From Atrichornis clamosus (lineage: Eukaryota > Chordata > Aves > Passeriformes > Menuridae): a stretch of DNA of 64,000 nt. The position numbers and the translations under genes were made by a program. Location of the stretch: assembly GCA_013400975.1 (NCBI GenBank), contig WBMZ01003016.1:62001-126000 (forward strand), read 5' to 3'. This document shows positions 39,201 through 50,800 of this stretch, in pieces. Numbering within the stretch: the stretch's first letter is position 1; each line of letters opens with the position of its first letter. The notes under the pieces were generated by a model. The model had not been told where the DNA came from, did not search any database, and saw only the letters and a list, made by a program, of their open reading frames with translations.

Positions 39201-40207
39201 GGAAACAATTTCTTCCTAGGTAGCACAGTCTAATAGTTAAACTGCTGCTATCTAGTTTCTGTTCTTTGTAATAAGAAGCTGTCATGTTTTGAAGAGTCAT
39301 ATAGGTTCTGTGAAACTGTAACAGGATTCTATATACCAAATATTAATCACATTTTCCAGAAAAAAGCCTCTCCAGTTTCCTTGTTTTTTTTATAGCTGCT
39401 ACCTCTGTACTTGCAAATGAAATTCTTTGAAGAACACTTTTGAAGAATGAACTCCCATTTTGATCTTGCATGATTATGTTGTCACATTAGGCAACTAAGA
39501 GAGTAGTTGATGATATTATCAGAACTTGTCCATTATTCTTATTTTAGGGGTTAGGAGTGTAAGAGGAGTTAAGGCCAGCATTTTCAAAGTACAAAAGTTT
39601 AGCTACTCCTTTGAGATTTGCAGTAAAGCACTTACCTAAAACAATGTGAAGCAACTTACCATGTTAAGTTCAGCTGGCAACCCTCCTAACTTTCAAACCA
39701 GATAAACATCCACGATGACTCTATATTTTAACAGCAGCTCAGTACCTTTAAAATGGTAATTCTCTAAATTAGGATGTTTCCAAAATAGATTTAGGTGAGT
39801 AGTTTGAAATCAGCCAGTGGAAGAAATCAAGTTTGTTTATTATCCAGTCTACTGCTATACCCATTGGCCTGTTTCCTCACTAGTCTGGTTCAGATTTCTG
39901 TTTTACAGTACATGGAGATAGTGATTTTTCACTAGCCACTCAGCCAAGCAGCAAATGCCAGAGTAAGAAAGTATATCTCTATATTGATTTAGAAAGCCGT
40001 CCCAGATTATGAGCTGAGCAGTCATGCTTTTTACAGCTATCTTGTTCAACAAACTTTTTGAAACTAGTATTCCAGCTTGATTTAGAAGCTATTTGGTTGA
40101 CATATAGTTTTTCCCTCAGACACATGAGCTTTTTATCCAGAAACTTGGACTTTTTTGGTTCATTTTCATTAGAGGCAATGTTGTACCTAGCTATCCAACT
40201 TACACTT
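36266..40207. other. Non-coding unique sequence, no gene seen
   Basis: AT-rich, with no recognised element. Two T runs lie at 36777-36790 and 36806-36815. The 94-codon minus-strand frame at 38484-38768 lies in a slightly GC-richer patch and has no recognisable domain. No CpG-dense stretch is visible. Confidence 0.65.
36777..36815. repeat. Paired poly-T tracts
   Basis: Runs of 14 T (36777-36790) and 10 T (36806-36815) are separated by AAAGCATAGAAGGGA. They account for the Lys/Phe-rich part of the minus-strand open frame at 36683-36889, which is not a convincing gene. Confidence 0.8.
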
Positions 40208-40936
40208 CATAGAATCTAAATTCATGGAATCATAAAATCATAGACTGGACTGGGTTGGAAGGGACCTTAAAGATTGACCATGCACCTCCACCCCACCTGC
40301 TGTGGACAGGGACACCTTACACTACAACAAGCTGCTCAAAGACCCATTCAACCTGGCCTTGAACATTGGCAGGGATGGGACATTCCTGGCTTCTCTGAGC
40401 ACCCTGGTCCAGTGCTTCATCACCCTCTGAGTAGAAAATTTCTTCCTAATACCTAATTTAAACATACTCTCTGTTTGAAGCCATTTCCTCCTGTTCGGTC
40501 ACTACATGTTCTTGCAAAAAATATCTCTTCATCATTTTGTAGGCTCCCTGCTGCACTGCAAATAGGTCATCCTGAAGTCTTTTTTTCCCAGGTTGAACAA
40601 ACCCAATCCTCTCAGCCTTTGTTTTTGTAGCAGAGGTACTCCATCCCTCTGATCACCTTGGTGGCCTCCTCTGGACTCGCTCCAGCAGGGCCCTGGCCTT
40701 CCTGTGCTGGGACCCCAGAGCTGGATGCTCCAGGTGGGTCTCACCAGAGCAGAGCAGAGGGACAGAATCCCCTCCCTCCCCTGCTGCCCACGGTGCTCTG
40801 GATGTAGCCCAGGATGTGATTGGCTTCCTGGGCTCTGAGTGCCCATGGCTGGGACATGTCCAGCCTCTCACCCACCAGCACCCCCAAGTCCCTCTCAGCA
40901 GGGCTGCTCTCGATCTGTTCATCCCAGCTTTCTCTT
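40208..40936 (-). mobile_element. CR1 LINE, 3' end plus ORF2 C-terminal region
   Basis: A minus-strand CR1 of about 730 bp. The + strand opens with a degraded terminal repeat (CATAGAATC, then CATGGAATCATAAAATCATAG) and GGGTTGGAAGGGACCTTAAA. It continues without large gaps through CTCAGCCTTTG and TGGACTCGCTCCAGCAGGG to CTCGATCTGTTCATCCC. In the minus-strand direction it encodes the region after the reverse-transcriptase core, with recognisable pieces SSPAERDLGVLVGERLDM, ALLERVQRR and GLFNLGKKDFR. These pieces lie in three different reading frames. One break is an extra copy of a CTGCT-type unit near 40741, which also creates a stop. The copy is therefore dead and 5'-truncated. It is a useful reference for the 3' half of the copy at 46694, which belongs to a related subfamily. 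Confidence 0.95.
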
Positions 40937-43900
40937 CTACACTGTCCAATGCCATTCAAATCTGGGACAAAATTTAAAATAAAATAAAGCTCATTATATT
41001 TTTAGTTGCAGTTGTGGTAAATTATTTTTCCAATTCTCCCCTTAGAACAATATAAAAAAATTTTTTTTGATATCTGCCTAAGGATTTCTCACTGATTTTC
41101 TCCTGACGACCAGTGAGAAGCAGTCAGATGACAGGGTTAGAATCTATTTTGAACTTGACAAATTGACATATTGTCATTAAACTCAGAACAGAAATCTATG
41201 AATAAAAAAGATAAACTTAGTTTTAAGCAATCAGTTGCACAAATGAAGGATGATGCCAGCAATTGATATTGCATTTCTTACACCTGGGGTTGTGGTAGGT
41301 CCCAAGTTAAACAAGAACATCACTAACATGTTGCTGTGAAAAGGCAAACGCCAGAGTGGGCTGCACAGAGGAAGGCATGAGCTGTACTTGTGCTCTATTC
41401 AGCATGGCTAAGGCCTCAGATGGATTATAGCTGTCACAGCTAAGGACGTTTTAGATGCACTGACAGCATTTTGAGGGGCAGCAACAAAAATAATTGGGGG
41501 TGTGCAAGGTACAACTGAATGAACTGATTGGTTTAATTGGAGGACGAGAGAGTGGGGACAGCAGGGAGAAAGAAGGAGTCAAAAGGAGCCACATATAAGA
41601 AGATGCGGAAGTTGAGCAACAAGTTTACACCCTCTTCCCCAGGCACATATTTTTTCCATGTCTGTTTTTCTGTCAGTATCTGGTTATGGTATATTTAATC
41701 GTGATATTGTGAGAACATCCTCAGTGGCTGTCTGATTGTCCTTCTTACTGACCGTTCTAGCTGACTTTCGCCTGGGTGTCTGGGGTGTATAACCCTGAGG
41801 GCTGTTTTTTAATGGCTGTATTACGAAAAACTCTTTACAGAATGAACATAGAAAGCTGCAGCATACATTTTTATGTTCTAGGAAAGAGATGTTAAATTCA
41901 TATGCATGTAATCCCTGACATTGCTCCTGACATCATCAGCATGTCAATTGCAAGAGATAGTGTAAAATTACCAATCTCATATTTACAGATTTTAAAAGGA
42001 AAATAACAGATCTTATACCCCAGTTTTCTTCCTAAATAGTCCCAGAAATACTGTATCACTTCAGTGACTGAACAGTCATGGCTCAGCATAAAAAACCACT
42101 GAGCCAAATTTAAAACAGATTTTAGAGTGAAAATTTACCTTGTTCCATTATCATCCTAACTTTCTCTGAATTATTTGGTTACTGTGTCCAGGTCTAAGTG
42201 GTGTGGGTAAGCATTACAATATTCTTCAGGAAAACAGTATGTAGAACTATCTACAGTATTTTGCATAGTGAATTTTTGTGTATAAAATAATTGTTTCAGT
42301 GCCAATGATCAGTAAACTCAAGATTTCTATATCCATGCATGCTAGAGGCAGGTGTGTTTCCTAATAGAAAATACTGCCGTGCAACAGTTTGTGACACAGC
42401 TATGGGAATTCATGACACTCTTGTGTTAAAATCCTTAGGGGTAGTTCAAACACTGTCCTCACTGTTAGCATAACAAGGACATGTGCTTCAGAGGAAGCAG
42501 CAGCTTGTGAGAGTGTATTCCATTTTCTAGGGGAATTCAGTTAATTTGTGTTGGTGCTGCTGCTATCTCCACTGTCATGGACTGTTTGGCCTTTGGGATT
42601 CAAAAGCCCTGTTACCCAGCCTTGTGCAGCCCACAGAGCTGTCCTGGCTGTGCAGACTACACGTCCTGCTTGGCTCCGGCTGTGCACGTTACGGCCTGTG
42701 TCTTGCACCAGGAAGAAAAATGAATATAAATAAAGGCTGTGGAGAAGAACAGGAGTCAGGGCATTACCAAGCAACTCTGGGACACAACACTGTAGGGAAT
42801 CAGGTTTCATCCTTGCTGTTGTTGCTCATAGAGATGTTTCTTTTTCAGAGACCAATCCATGTGCCATGAAGGTCACAGATAGCTTTTTTTTTTTTAGGAT
42901 AATCATCATCTTTCCTTTCTGGAGGTTTTGATTTGTATTCAAAACAAGACAAGAGAAACAGATTTGTATAACAAACTGGCTGATGCACATCTGCTCTTCA
43001 GCTCTGAGGCTGAGCAGCTATTTATTCTAACATAGGCTAGAGCCAAACAAAAGGGATTAATTCTCTTTCCCGTCCTGGCCAAGCCCACATTGCTGAACTC
43101 GATGCCACAGGGCTCTTGAGAGAGGGAGTGTCAGATTCACCTGGGTCACAGGCATGCCTTGTCTGTGCACAGTGTGGTTCTGAGGCTGTCACTGCCCTTC
43201 CTGCCTCTGTGGTCCTTCTGTGGGGGAAGCATAGCAGATAGACCATGCATCATCAGAGCCATGTTCTCAGTCTCCCCAGCTTGTCTGCTCCCCATCTGTC
43301 TATAAACTCTCCAACTCATTATTCTTCAGCTGGTCATAGGGATCTCTGGGGATGTTTAGAAAAGGGCTGACTCTTTTAGGGTTAATTGCTGAAGTATAAA
43401 CAAGCCAATCATGTTGAGAAGGTTGAGGAGAGCAAAGAAGCTGTGCTGCTGACAGCTCTCTGTATCACTGGGGTAGGGGTGAGCTTGTGGTTCTGATGTG
43501 TAAATGCAAACAACTAAAATGGCAGAGACTCTATTCCAGTGTCATTAGCCTCCGTTTCAGTGTTTCTGATCAAGTAGCTGGGACAGTGTCATGTCTGTAC
43601 CTTTTACATCTTTGTTGGGAAGTAATCCATGTGGGTAAGACAGAGTGGCATGCAGACAAATGTTTCTAGGTGAACAAAACATGCAGAAACACATCTCCAT
43701 TTAATTTTCATCTGCATTAGTAGAGGTTGGAGTGACCTGAGAGTCTCACAAAGCTCACACTTGGGCTCTGATTTGAATCTTATTGTACATACTGTGAGAA
43801 ACAGAGCAACCTACTGCGGTTCTTTGCAGCAAAGTAGAAGTCTGAGAGTTGTCCCCTCATAATCAATTGATCTGGTTTTAATTTGCTCTGAGCAAATCTC

Positions 43901-46693
43901 ACATTCTTCTCTGGCTGATTTGCATCCTGCAGGGACTATTTCCCCGCTCACTCAACTGATGTTGCAACTGGAACAATGCTTAAAACTTTTATAGTACTTT
44001 TTTTTCTCATGTTTATTTATTTTTATTTAAATAAATTGTCTCTAAAATACTTTTCCTTTACTAGTTTCACTGTCTATATTTTCAAGGCCTCCATAAGGAT
44101 CCTTGCTCTCAGTTAGAGCTATTTAACTTCTTTTGAAACATGGCAGTAAATTAAACTTGGGTTTTTTTCAAAAACATGTAGGGTGTTTTTTTAAAGGCAA
44201 TGAATCCACTGCTCTGATTATCAGTTCAAAAAAAGGACAGAATGAACCAAAGCTGTAAATCATATGCAGTTGGACTGCTATCAGTGCAAAACTCAGCTTG
44301 ATTCTTCTATCTAGCCCAAATTCACTAAGTTCAAGGTTAAAGACTTCAAAAGGCTTTGTGTCAGTTTTATGGAAGTGTAGGATTAGGTCCATAATCTACA
44401 TTTACTTTAGGGGATTTGATATTATTGCAGGTGAACTTGGAGAGCACCTTCTCCTTCAATCAAATACTTGAGGCACAGAAAGTTACCTAAAACTACAGCA
44501 TGTTTGGTAATGCCAGCATTGAATTAGGTTGAAAATACCAGCCTTCAGTGAGAGCAAATATGCTGATTTCATGTTACTGTTTTTTGTTGCACAGCTCTCA
44601 CTGCTACCCTCTGTTGCTGTCCCTGATAAGACTTATACCATTATTTGACCATTAAGCTTGCAAAATTCAGTGGCCAGACTCCTCGTGAAGGCGTTGTGCC
44701 AATTGTACCCTTAATGACTATATACATAGTTATACAAATAAGTGAATACAAATAAAATATTTTAAATTGTTCAAATAGTCTTAAAAAGCCTCATAAATAG
44801 TCTTACATCAAACACAGTGGAAAAGATACCACAAGTTGTGATGTTTGCTGAATAGACCCTAAACAGCAACACAGTTCTGGCGCTTAAATTTATTTAAGAG
44901 ATTTTCCTCATCTGGATTTTGCTGTTGTAAAGAGATAGACTTAAGGGGGTTTAGATAACAATACTCACAAAAGAAATAAGGGTGGTAAAAACTCCATTCT
45001 AGGTCAGGAATCAAGTTTCACAATGAAGCAAAAAGTCACATGAGAAAGAATATTTCTAGAATGAAGGAAAGTGTTGGACAGAAGAATTATGAGAAACTTA
45101 CCTGTATTCATTATATACTGTTATATAATTTTGTAAGCTTTAAATATTAATTTTCCATGATCTCTGTTTTTTTTCTTGATAAGATTATATGGAGAATATA
45201 AATTTTAATCCAATATGAATACTTGAACACTATTTTAAATGTTGAATTTTCTTGCAAAAGTCTGCTATGTTTTTGTTGCTCAGTTAATTAAACCAGAAAA
45301 ATCTTGAAAAAATTAATGATGCATGGGTGTGTTAGAGAATGAAATATAGCTGCAACTTGACTGGTAATGTGTATATATATGTATTCACCTGCAAACCTAG
45401 TCTACATGTGTGAATTCTCTTTTCTACACACTCGAACACAGAAACAGATTTAACATCCTTAATTTTCTTCTTTCCACCAGCATTGGCCCTGGAAACCCTC
45501 AGTTATCTCACAGTGTAGTGTGGACCTAACTCTTTAAGATATTTTATGACATTACTACTCCTAGGAAAAGACATTTACTTAGGTGGATAGAATCTTTTTC
45601 TTGATATGCAACACACCTTTTGCAACTTATAGCCTGGTGTACTCTGAACAAAACTTCATGGGACAAAAAAGGGACTTCTCTAGCTTATGTTCTTTTACTT
45701 GTAGATTATTGAAATTATTTTGCAAATAATTAAATTAATTTTCAAAGAACTAAAATCTTGTGTCACAGAAAGTATCTGTTAGCTGAAACCTATGAGTTTG
45801 TACAAGCTCTCTACTGACAAAGTAATCTGAATGACAAATAGAACAAAAGTAAATAACCATTCAAATGCTTACCTCGTGCAATGGTGAGTCACTACACAAA
45901 TGCTTTCGACATACATCCTTTCTCTGAAGCAGCCCAATTTATCTACACTTTTTTTCCAGAGTGTCTTGGATATGCACAGCTGGGAGAGATCTTAAGAGAT
46001 ACACTGCAGAAATCATATTGCTTGGAAGAGTATTGGCTATATTGAGATCAACTATAACAATATCTGTCTTAAAATCTCCCAGCAAAGGACTTTCTTCAAG
46101 AAAAATTACTAGGTTTTTTTCCCAAGTTTTGCACTCTTTTTATTATTGTAATAAATGTTCTTGAAAGCAGCATGTATTTACAGAACAAATTAAAATGAAT
46201 TATTTTCCTACCCCCAGTGGGCATGAAGAACAATTGAATGGGTTTCTTTTTTTTGCTTTCCTGACCCAGGCAGTAAAACTGTTTCAAGCTACTCCTCTTA
46301 CCCTGAGGAAAGTCCTTGGAAGGTGAACCAGATTTGCTTTCTCAGCTATTGTGCTGTTGCTGGCATGGTGGGTGTTAAGACTGAAGTTGTTTTTACAACA
46401 CAAAGAAATTAAAAGAGCAGCAACCAATTTGTGGGAGTATCTTGCAGAACTAGCTTCATCATGCATTGACGTAAAACACACACATATTTTCACAGTATGT
46501 GAGCATCCCTGTCTAGCTATTTCATCATAGTGAACTTTGGAGCCTTCAAAAATGGACTACTTATATCCTGTTTCTTTCCGCTTTACAGAAATTAGACCAA
46601 GACTATCACAAGGGAATTTCAACAGTCCCAAAAATTAGTTTAATTAACAATATTGAGCCCTTCAGTTATTTCAGAGTCTCAGTAGTCTGCAGG
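40937..46693. other. Non-coding unique sequence, no gene seen
   Basis: No recognised transposon or exon. The overlapping open frames on both strands at 42541-42869 (107 codons plus, 89 codons minus) lie in a GC-richer patch. They lack a family signature, and a third frame (42548-42733) is also open, which points to composition rather than coding. AT-rich tracts rich in TTTATT occur near 43990-44050, and AATTAA runs near 45720-45740. Confidence 0.65.
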
Positions 46694-47847
46694 GTCATAG
46701 GATCATAGAATCATAGAATGTTTGGGGTTGGAATGGACCTTAAAGTTTACCTGGTTCCAACCCCCTGCTGTGGACAGGGACTCCTTTCACTGGCAAGCTT
46801 GCTCAGGACTCCATCCAACCTCTAATCAGCTTGGTGACTCTCTTTTGGACTCACTCCAGCAGGTCCCTGTCCTTCTTGTGCTGGGGACCCCAGAGCTGGA
46901 TGCAGGGCTCCGGGTGGGTCTCACCAGAGCTGGCAGAGGGACAGAATCCCCTCCCTCCCCTGCTGCCCACAGTGCTCTGGATGCAGCCCAGGACACGTTT
47001 GGCTCTCTGGGCTGTGAGTGCCCATGGCTGGGTCATGTCCAGCCTCTCACCCACAGCACCCCCAGGTCCTTCTGGGCAGGGCTGCTCTGACCTGTCCATC
47101 CCCAGCCTGTGCTGGTCCTGGGGGTTGTCCTGACCCAGGTGCAGCACCAGCACTTGGTCTTGTTGAACTTGATTCCCATGTGACACTTTTTTGAGCTTGT
47201 CCAGGTCTCGCTGGCATCCTGTCCTTCAGGTGTGGCCACAGCACCATTCAGCTTGGTGCCATGGGTAGGTTGCTGAGGGTGCGCTTGATCTCTTCACCTG
47301 TCATTTATGAAGTTTTAAAATAACACTAGTCCTAACATGGACTCCTTAGGGAAACTACTTGTCACTGATGTCCACTGAGACTCCGAGCCTTTCACCACTA
47401 CCCTCTGGATGCGACTGTCCAACTGCTTTCTTATTCATCTTACAGTCCACCCATCAAATCCATGTCTTCCATTTACAGAGTAGGGTCTTGGGGGGGACCA
47501 TGTCAAAGGCTTCACAGAAGTGCAGACAAATGACATCTGCAGTCCTTTCCTTGTTCACTGATGGAGTCACTCCATCACAGAAGGCCCTGGGTTGATCAGG
47601 CAGAATTTACCCTCAGTGACACCGTGCTGGCTGTCTCAAATCACTTCCCTGTCCTTCACATGCCTTAGCACAGCTTCTAGGAGGATCTGTTCCATGGTCT
47701 ACCCAGGCACAGAGGTGAGTCTGACAGGCTGGTAGTTCCCAGACTCCTGCTTTCTAACCTTTTAAAAGATGTATATCATGTTTTCCCTTTTCAAGTCACC
47801 TGGGACTGCACCTGACTGTCATGATTTTTCAAATATCATATAGAGCT
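46694..47847 (-). mobile_element. CR1 LINE with part of ORF2 reverse transcriptase (defective)
   Basis: The longest CR1 in the window, about 1.15 kb on the minus strand. The 3' end is well kept, with three near-perfect terminal units (ATCATAGAATCATAGAATG at 46702-46720). Minus-strand translation yields the reverse-transcriptase C-terminal part (46851-47186, including VLHLGQDNPQDQHRLG, GERLDMTQPWAL and WGPQHKKDRDLLE). Further 5' within the element come the blocks that encode polymerase-core segments such as the AFDTV-type region and the region around KIMEQILLEA, now mutated. The catalytic FADD box, expected near 47256-47267, is replaced by unrelated residues and followed by a frameshift. Relative to the copy at 40208, about 295 bp are missing at about 46820. 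The copy cannot make an active enzyme. It ends at about 47847, within a block resembling the CR1 sequence CAAATATCAT. Confidence 0.95.
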
Positions 47848-50800
47848 AAAATCACACAGAGAAATAAAAATGCAGCCTGGAACAATGAGTGGCAAATAGA
47901 GATGTGCCATCTTAAAAATAAAGTAAGACTATATTTTACTTCAGCTGGTGTGGAGGACAAACTCCTCTCTCCTTCTGTAGAATTGGCTTAGGGCTTTAGT
48001 CAGTATGCAATTGTATGAGTTAACCTCAGACAACAGCCACGAAAACGCAGTGTTCCTTCTAGAAACATGCTTACTGCTGCATTTGAGCTCGACAGGCTTT
48101 TCCTGTGGCACCATGGAGTCTGCGTGACCAGCACCATGTCTTGAGGCAGGACAGGGGGTGCCTGGTCCCCTGCACTGGAGATCAGAAGGTGCAGGGACAT
48201 CAAGGAGTAACAGAGTGTGCAGAGAACCCCAAGGCTGCTACGTATGGTCTGGCTCCTCTGGTCCCTACCCTGCTGCAGTCTTACCCGAGTATGAAAGCAG
48301 TGGGTAGGCAAGAGATTGTAAAACATTAATGGAACCCTTTAAAATGTTAATGTTGTATCCTTTTGCCATGTCCTTTAATTCTCTCTAAGACCTTTGAAAG
48401 TAGTCATTTCCTCTGAAGTGGTTCATACAAATCTGAGCAAATAGACAACATATGAATGGGAAAAGGGCTGTATTAAAATTGTTCACTTCAGGACATCCAC
48501 AACCTACTAAATATGAGTGTTACCTTTCAGTCATCACGATGTGTTGAAGTGGTTTACATCTGTGGGAGATTGGCTGTGTACTCTTCAGTTTGCTAATCCT
48601 CAGGCATGTCTTTATCCAACAAAATAACTCATCTTCCTCTGCAGAAGAGACATCATAAGTAATCCTTTAAATCAGGAATTTCTCATATTTAAAAGTGCTT
48701 TTACAATGTGTCTTCTCAGTTGCAGTTGAAAAAAAAACTTGTACAAGGTGCCAAACACATGCTAGAATTAAGCCAAATGTATTTAATGTCAAAGATAAAG
48801 AAAGTTTGCAGTTTTATTCTAAAGCTGTGATGTGCACAAGACTTAGAAATTCCACCTCCTATAATCACTGCCCCTTAAGTTCATGATTTATCCACAGAAT
48901 ATTACACACTATATATACACAATAAAGAATATTACACACTATATATAAATATAATATATGATTTATCTCTATAAATGCTTTTACTGTGGGTAAACTGCAC
49001 TATTTTTTTATCCTAATCATTGCTTTCTATTTGTAAGGCATGAAATAAACCATTAGTTTTATTTGTATCAACCTCCATAATAACAACTGTGCCATGCTTG
49101 CCAAAAGCCTCATTAAAGACACATGTGTTATGACACAGTAGTTCCTATGACAGAATGTGTACCAGTTATTAGCAGCTGCAGCTAAATTGGTTACTGAAAA
49201 TTAAATTAAACAAACTGAGAGCTACTTAAAAAAAGTGGTTTTGATACTCTATCTAGAGTTTTGCAAAGCAAAATTTCAAGTTTGAGTTTAAGAATAACAC
49301 TGCCTAAGTTAGATTTCCAATCAGATTGAACACAGTTTGCTAATTTGGGTGAGAAGGAGGACATATTATCAAAATGCAACTTGTGTTGGTGATTTTGTGA
49401 TCACTTGAATCCCTAAGTAATAGAAAATAATTGTAAATTACATTAATCTTGAAGCAACACTATTCTTGGAACATTGCATCGTGTGATTCATGAACAGAAA
49501 TGAGAAGAGAGGAGAAGAGCACTTGATCATTTTGCAGTAGCAGCCTCACTATTTACGCACCCCAACCCCATGGGCTTGAAAGACTGGATTTTTGTTCAGA
49601 TAAAAACTCTGGCCTTGTATTTAACATTTGTATTTTTAATGTAGAATGTGATTTTTCAAGCAAACTGATGAGGAATTCTCAGCAAAACCTGGTTGATTTA
49701 CATTAAACAATTTCAATGAGCCTAATAAAATTCTTCAGAAGTGCAGAGGAACTTTGGGAAAGGTGAGATGAAATGAACAGGAATTTAATTCATGAATAGT
49801 CTAGATCATGAAGGCCTTCTAGTTTCCTGAAGGCAAGGAAAAGAGTGCACTACAACAACTTACAAATATGAGCTATAAAAAATAATCTAAACCATTGTTC
49901 TGCTTAGAGGGAAATTTTAGTAATAACACAGGAGTTCAAAATCCGAAATAAATAATGTCTTTTTCAGAAGACCTACCAAGGTTCTTTCCACCTTGATCAC
50001 TAAAATTTACATTTTCATTATTATTTGCAGTATACGAGTCAATATATTTGTGTAAATCATAATAGAACAGTACAGAGCATAAAGTTAGAAATTAGCATAT
50101 TTTTTGCTCAGTTTGAGTCTAGGTTCTAGAAATTTGCAAAACAGACTTTCATCAGGGCAGGAAAGAACACCTGATGCAGCCAAATCAAAAATTATCTGCT
50201 AAAATTTAGTAATACATGGTAACATATTCACCTAATTGTCATCTTGAAAAACATTGTGATAAAGCAAATAAACCAACATGGAAAATGCCTGGAAATATCA
50301 GGAGAAATTAATGAGAATTGGAAACTTACTTTGCACTGAACCAAATAACAGCGAAGTGTCTTTCTCCAGGCCTCCAGTTCTCCAGTTCCACATTTTATTT
50401 CTAGTATTACACTTAAGGATGATTTCTCTGGAATGTTAAGTGTGTAGCACTGCTTTTATCAGGGAACTGCAGATATTATAGAACTGAGAGGATGGCTTCA
50501 GTAACAGGTAATATTTTGATGAACCAGAGAACACTTTGTGATCAGAGTTGAGTTTTTGTGTCCTTGTTTTGTGTTCTGGATGATGAGTAATGGATTTCTG
50601 TCTGGTTCTTTTTTCATCTGGACAGGTTCATCTATACAAATACCCTATTATCATTTTACCATTTTTCAGAGTGCAGTGACACCAAGATCAGTGTACATGG
50701 AGGCATCAAGGGAATTGTAGCTGAGATTTCTTAACATCTGTGTCTTGATAAAAGATAAAATCTAAAGTTATCTGCCAAAAAAAAAATCTGATGTACCTAT

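Noticed and set aside
46851..47186. 111-codon minus-strand open frame that resembles a real protein
   Set aside because: The resemblance is to the CR1 reverse transcriptase; it is a fragment of the defective LINE at 46694-47847, not a host gene.
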